A stretch of DNA of 64,000 nt from Nilaparvata lugens (lineage: Eukaryota > Arthropoda > Insecta > Hemiptera > Delphacidae), in contig NC_052507.1 of assembly GCF_014356525.2 (NCBI RefSeq), positions 8,557,398 to 8,621,397 of the forward strand. The letters run 5' to 3'. Below, piece by piece: positions 58,996 to 64,000 of the stretch; position 1 is the stretch's first letter, and each line of letters starts with the position of its first letter. The notes beneath the pieces are model-generated. The model was given only the letters and a program-made list of their open reading frames with translations. It was not told where the DNA came from and ran no database searches. The position numbers were made by a program, and so were the translations under genes.

Positions 58996-59361
58996 ATCTT
59001 TCAATTGCTCCTCTTCTTCATCTCTCGATTTTCCTAACCACTCTTCAAATCCCTATTCCATTTCTCTCCACGTTTCACCTTTTTCATCTCTAGATGATTT
59101 CAAAATCTTCTACTTGATTGTTTATTCAATTTCTCCTCTCAGTCTCCACATTTCCTTTAATTATTCTTCTTCACACTTTTTCTCCTCCTTCTTGTTCCTC
59201 TCGTACTCCTGCTCCTCCTCCTTTCTCTTTTATTCTCCCTTTCTAGACCTTTTTCTCTTTGTCCTAGTAGCCTTTTTCCCCCCCTTCTCCTCTTGGCTCT
59301 TATATTATTTTTTTGTTTTCTAGTCGTCTTCTTTCTCCTGCCTACGAGCTTCTTCATACTT

Positions 59362-59581
59362 CCTCGAGTTTCATCTCTCAAAACTTTTTTTCTCCAATCT
59401 CCTTTCTTGCTCCATCTCAATTCTCCTTTCCTCTCCGTATTGATCCGTCTTCTTCTCCTTCTTTCCCAAATTTTTTGCTCGTGTTTGCTCATATTTCTCT
59501 CGTTCCTATCTTCAACAAGCATGGAAGGATAGTCAAGGTATAAGAAATAATGATATGCGGAGATGGCTGTTCATGTAATTC
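59362..59581 (+). repeat. Duplicated segment, MITE-occupied copy
   Basis: CTCGAGTTTCATCTCTCAAA ... CGTATTGATCC ... GAGATGGCTGTTCA is shared with 62163-62392. This copy carries a MITE at its end. Confidence 0.85.
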
Positions 59582-59752
59582 TAAAGGTACGTACAGATAT
59601 ACGCGCCGCGAACATGAGCAATTCACTTTTAATCAGCTGACTAAATCTGTATTTTTACAGAAACGGTAAGATACATATATAAAAAGCTTGGCATCAGCTG
59701 ATTAAAAGTGAATTGCTCATGTTCGCGGCGCGTATATCTGTACGCACCTTTA
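59582..59752. mobile_element. MITE with ~60-bp TIRs and 7-bp target duplication
   Basis: The ends TAAAGGTACGTACAGATATA and its complement TATATCTGTACGCACCTTTA frame a 171-bp element. It is flanked by GTAATTC at 59575-59581 and 59753-59759. The arms include CGCGCCGCGAACATGAGCAA and are nearly perfect. Confidence 0.92.
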
Positions 59753-60099
59753 GTAATTCAAGTAAGTCAGGTCGTGGAGTGTGGATTTAGAATAAGTGGA
59801 TGAGGAATGGACAGACATTTGTTAAATAATCTGTTGGGCTTGTAATTGAGTGCAATTTCATTGTTTCACATCGTATTTCTCTGTATTTTATATTTTTCCA
59901 GGATTTTTTTTATTTTTTAATTCAATTCAATTCTTCATTGCCAAAATTTAACAACTAATTCATCAAACACTTATCTCAAGAAAATAAAATGAAATAAATT
60001 AATTAATTGACTAAGTTAGAGAAAGAAACTTCTATTCTATTCTATAAGTGAGCGCTTGTGGAGGATAAATTCGCGATGATAAATAGATGATAATATAGA

Positions 60100-60770
60100 A
60101 TGAATTAAAGAACTGAGGCTAGTTGGGGATGAACTAATAAGGGATAAAACAAGTGAGATATAAGAGCCAGTGAGAGTTAAAAAAAAACGAGTGAGTGGGA
60201 GAGTAAGTGAAGGTACTGGTTGAATAAGAGAATAAGAGATAGTTGTCGATAGGGTGAATGAGGGAGTAAAAGCTATTGGAGGATGGAATGAGTCAGAGAA
60301 TGAGGACTAGTTAAGGATAAGATGAATGAGAAAAAAGGGTACGTGGAAGATAAAAATAGAAAGAGAGCAAGGGCTAGTGAGGAATGGAATAGATAGGTGA
60401 ATGAGGCCTAGAAAGAGATGAATGAGTGAGAGAATGATGCCTAGTGAGAGATGGAATAATTGAGAGAATGAGGTCTAGAAAGAGATGGAATAAGTGAGAG
60501 AATGATGAAACGGTTCTAGTGGACGGCCCACTAAGCCAGAGACTAATACAAAAAAAATTTTTGAAACGTTCATGGAAATCTACATGAGTAAAAGAATAAA
60601 GGAAAGAGATAGAGTGAGTAAGAGACTGAGGCCTAGTGAGAGATAAAATAAGTGTGATGGAAGGACCAAAAGAGATGAAATAAAGACCCAGTAAAAGATG
60701 AAATGAGTAAGAAAATGAGGCCTAGAGAAGGAAAGAACGAGTGAGAGACTAAGGGAGAGTAAATGAGGCA
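60100..60770. repeat. Degenerate purine-rich minisatellite
   Basis: Irregular 40-60-bp units containing GTGAGAGAATGA, GGCCTAGTGAGAGAT and GATGGAATAA. Non-coding. Confidence 0.7.
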
Positions 60771-61339
60771 CAGGTGTTTACAGTGGCCTCACAGCTGAGG
60801 AGGTTTGAGTTGGCGGTCTTCTCAAGTTGCACTAATTAAGTTTGGAAGGTTTGGCAGTTTGCTGCTGCGAGGCTATAGCTCATGTGATGCAGCCTCGACT
60901 CCAGTCCTGTTCAAGTGGACTAGAGTCTTGTCCTAAATGACTCCAGTCTTCAATTTGACTCTGGTTTCAGGTTTTCCAAATCTGTAGCACAGGACTTCAA
61001 TGAATTATATCACAATTTTTTTTGGGTTGGTCAAGGTGTAAAGTCCTGTCGTGAAAGACTCTAGTCTTCAAATTTGACTCAGTCTTGGGATGTTTTGTTT
61101 TCTAAATCTTAGCAAAGGACTCCAATAAAATATATTATCACAATTATTTCTGGGATCGCTTAAGGTATGAGTAACAGTTCGTTAAGGTATTAAGCCAAGT
61201 TTACACTAGAGTTTTCAACAAAATGTAGTCCACATTTAATCATCTCAAAACAGTTGTCAATTTTTTCTGTAGGACACAAGTTGAATATAGCTGTCATTTT
61301 AATGAAATATGGAATATTATATTTCCTCTTTATGGCTAC

Positions 61340-61407
61340 TTTTTATATAATATATATATATATATATATATATCTATATATATATATATATATATATATA
61401 CTATATA

Positions 61408-61440
<33 letters not shown>

Positions 61441-61451
61441 CTATATATATA

Positions 61452-61497
<46 letters not shown>
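61340..61497. repeat. TA dinucleotide array
   Basis: (TA)n with a few TCTA or ACTA interruptions. Confidence 0.95.
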
Positions 61498-61500
<3 letters not shown>

Positions 61501-61502
61501 GT

Positions 61503-61588
61503 AAGAATTAACCGGGTACATCCGTTTGTTTTGACTACTGTTTTGACTTAAGTAAGTCAAAACAAACGGATGTACCCGGTTAATTCTT
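61503..61588. repeat. Perfect 33-bp-arm palindrome next to TA arrays
   Basis: AAGAATTAACCGGGTACATC and its complement GATGTACCCGGTTAATTCTT form the outer arms. The 20-bp centre adds a second TTGACTTAAGTAAGTCAA hairpin. Confidence 0.88.
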
Positions 61589-61681
61589 TTACATATAATA
61601 TATCCATCCGCGAAACACTCAAATGTAATATATATATATATATATATTTCTAATATATATAAAAATATGAATCTGATTACC

Positions 61682-61775
61682 CTTTGAAATCACTTGAAAA
61701 TGGCATTAGTAGCCGAAACATATCGTGACGGAATAATTTAAAAGGGTAGGCCTACTCAGATTTATATTTTTATTT
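61682..61775 (+). repeat. Repeat end with hammerhead-like motif (second type, copy 2)
   Basis: ATCACTTGAAAATGGCATTA ... GCCGAAACATATCGTGA, matching 55640-55740 in plan. Confidence 0.5.
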
Positions 61776-62162
61776 AAAATGGAATATTTTTCCATATATC
61801 CACTTCCATATCAATTTTGAACCACACTTTAAAATATAGTTAGTTTTTGTATATTCCTGTCTACTGATTTCAAGAATATAATAGACAGAAACGGTTTCTG
61901 GTTTTGAATTTACATACAGAGTTTTGAGATGGTGAGTATGAAAGTAGTTTGAACTGTTCTAGAATTTGTTAATTCCAGACTTTGATAACATCTATTTGAT
62001 TCAAATTCTGCTCGTTTTTCGTTTTTTGATTTTAATTTTGAGGGATGTAAATTGTTTTTCGAAAAGTGAAAGTGACATAACCTACATTTTGGCTCGTACT
62101 GTATAGTATAAATGATTGGAAATGGGACAGTCTCTGGTCATAAGCCTGTTGTGTGGGCATAT

Positions 62163-62392
62163 GCCTCGAGTTTCATCTCTCAAACCTAATTTCTCTTCAA
62201 TCTCCATTCTCGCGCTATCTCAATTCTCCTTTCCTCTCCGTATTGATCCTTCATCTTCTTCTCCTCCTTCCTTAAATTTTTTCCTCGTGTTTGCTCATAT
62301 TTCTCTCGTTCCTCTCTCTCACAAGAGTGAAAGGACAGTCAAGGTACAAGAAATAATGAGCATATGAGGAGATGGCTGTTCAAGTAATTCTA
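62163..62392 (+). repeat. Duplicated segment, empty-site copy
   Basis: Matches 59362-59581 but runs through GTTCAAGTAATTCTAAGTA with no MITE. Confidence 0.85.
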
Positions 62393-62599
62393 AGTATACT
62401 TACTGACTTACTGAATTATTCTTCATTTGTTGTTGTTTAACGGTTTTCATGACCATATTTGGGATAGACCTACTCGGGCATGTCTAGTCTCGGCCAATGA
62501 CAGTCGAGCTCATCCTTCATTGGTCAACAGCTGACGGTCAATCGTAGGTCTTCTTCCAAACTACACTGTATCGATCTGTGTTGTTCAATATCTTCAATC

Positions 62600-62715
62600 T
62601 CTCAGTTAAAAAGAGATTGATAATGAAATAATAATGACAACCGAAACCAGTATCTGAATTCTTCAAATGATTTTAATAAGTCAGTGGGTTTGACAAATAT
62701 CAAGTCGTTTCCATT
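62600..62715 (+). repeat. Penelope-type terminal fragment, divergent
   Basis: AGAGATTGATAATG, ACAACCGAAACCAGT and AATAAGTCAGTGGGTTTGAC parallel the ends at 16.5 and 57.7 kb. Confidence 0.5.
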
Positions 62716-62848
62716 CAGAATGTGAAATTGAGTAATTCTCCTCGAATCAAGATATGATTCTCTCGACATCAGAACTTGGAATTTGTAATAATAACGGGAT
62801 CGGTAAAATATCGGTAGTATATCCAGATTTATCATATTGATCACTTCA

Positions 62849-63516
62849 AAAAAATCTGGTGTGGTGCACTCACACAGCTTTCCTTGCCGTTATGAAAATT
62901 GATCACCTGACGCTAGTGTTCCCGCGCATCTCAAGTCTACTATTCAAAGATTTGAGCCAGCTGGTGACAGTTCAATAACGCTGGAGACACACATGAGGTC
63001 TGCTATCTCTTCATAGTTAATGATTTAAAAGAATCAACAATAATTTGCAATTGAATAATCTCATTTTCTCGAATTTAAAGCTTATTTTCAATTTTAGGTG
63101 AAAATGTTACTGAACATTAATTGTAGAGATTTTCATGCTCAATCTACTCCACTTGATTCTTTTCGTTTCAATTGTATCTGAAGCCTGATAATTGGGAATC
63201 TATCTGCATTGATGGGGCGGAGCTCCTGAAATTTTTACAGATATGGGACTTGTGGCAGTTGATAGAGCTTATCGATGACTATTTTAGGTATCAATTTGAT
63301 AAAAATCGTTGGAGCCGTTTTCGAGAAAATCACGAAAAACCCTGTTTTTGACAACATTTTCGCCATTTTAGCCGCCATCTTGAATTGCATTTCATCGAAA
63401 TTATTCGTGTCGGATCCTTATAGTGAAAGGACCTTGAGTACCAAATTTCAAGTCATTCCGTTAATCGGGAGATGAGATATCGTGTACACAGACGCACATA
63501 CACTCATACACACACA

Positions 63517-63574
<58 letters not shown>

Positions 63575-63715
63575 CATACAGATCAATACCCAAAAACCAG
63601 TTTTTTGGACTCAGGGGGACTTGAAACGTATAGAAATTTAGAAATTTGGGTACCTTAATTTTTTTCGAAAAGCAATACTTTCCTTACCTATGGTAATAGG
63701 GCAAGGAAAGTAAAA
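62849..63715 (+). repeat. AC-tailed dispersed repeat, copy 5
   Basis: AAAATCTGGTGTGGTGCAC to GGCAAGGAAAGTAAAA, AC tract at 63508-63575. Full length, close to copies 1 and 2. Confidence 0.87.
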
Positions 63716-64000
63716 CTGTAAGCTAACTGTATAATGTCAATAGGGTGTTATTTGATCTATCACCAAATGAATTTTATTTTTATTCCTGTGTTATAGTTTG
63801 ATTTGATGCGATAAATAGATACAATAGAATTTCATGCGATAGAATACGTATTAAATACATATTATTGAATACGTAGAATAGAATATTGAAGATAATTTAA
63901 ATAATCTTGACCTCAATTATTACCCTATCCAATCCAAGGATTCACGCTAGGTTCAGATCGTATTAACGATATCTATCATAACATTAAAAGTACAGTATCA

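Noticed and set aside
57858..59093. Very long open frames on both strands (over 300 codons)
   Set aside because: They are translations of TTC/GAA repeats (poly-Ser/Leu/Phe and poly-Arg/Glu/Lys); open only because of the trinucleotide period.

Overview
This is a eukaryotic, AT-rich, intron- and transposon-dense window, almost certainly from an insect. The style of the repeats (TGAT-tailed LINE ends, TC...CTAG Helitrons, AC-tailed repeats) suggests a hemipteran such as a planthopper, but that assignment is inference. I recognise one host gene: the 3' part of the rolling pebbles/TANC gene (rols), on the + strand from 178 to 21178. I could assemble eleven coding exons with consistent GT-AG junctions and phases. 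They give 646 codons plus a stop: the end of the region that follows the STAND-type ATPase, about nine ankyrin repeats, TPR-type helices, and a C-terminus reading ETSL. Upstream exons lie outside the window.

The ten introns (0.8 to 3.0 kb each) hold most of the gene's length and are filled with mobile elements. These include tRNA-derived SINEs, foldback MITEs, a Helitron with both ends intact in intron 6, two copies of an AC-tailed repeat, nested MITEs in intron 7, a Penelope-type terminal fragment and two Helitron/HINE-like elements in intron 9, and a Tc1/mariner fossil in intron 10.

Downstream (21.4-64 kb) I find no convincing host gene. From left to right there is: a second copy of an intron-10 segment (23.0 kb); a Helitron (23.9 kb); a degenerate 186-bp satellite (about 25.1-29.7 kb) interrupted by a TIR element; a 60-bp minisatellite (30.1 kb); homopurine tracts; a 5'-truncated CR1/Jockey-type LINE on the minus strand (34.0-36.2 kb); a 156-bp tandem repeat carrying a perfect TGACGTCA in each unit (38.7-39.3 kb); HINE-like elements with AATGTTTA/G minisatellite arrays of very different lengths (37.8-42.1 kb and 48.8-53.2 kb), the last three inside a tandemly duplicated 1-1.8 kb module; an RTE-type LINE remnant splitting a minisatellite (46.1 kb); a third Helitron (53.8 kb); a Penelope-like element remnant with a GIY-YIG domain (56.5-57.8 kb); an approximately 820-bp TTC array (58.1 kb); a MITE whose unoccupied paralogous site is also in the window (59.6 and 62.4 kb); and TA arrays with a palindrome (61.3-61.6 kb).

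I see no gene cluster, operon or defence system. The most interesting material is the biology of the repeats: the HINE-like family with its expandable internal array and its association with direct duplications, and a conserved hammerhead-like motif in the Penelope-type ends.
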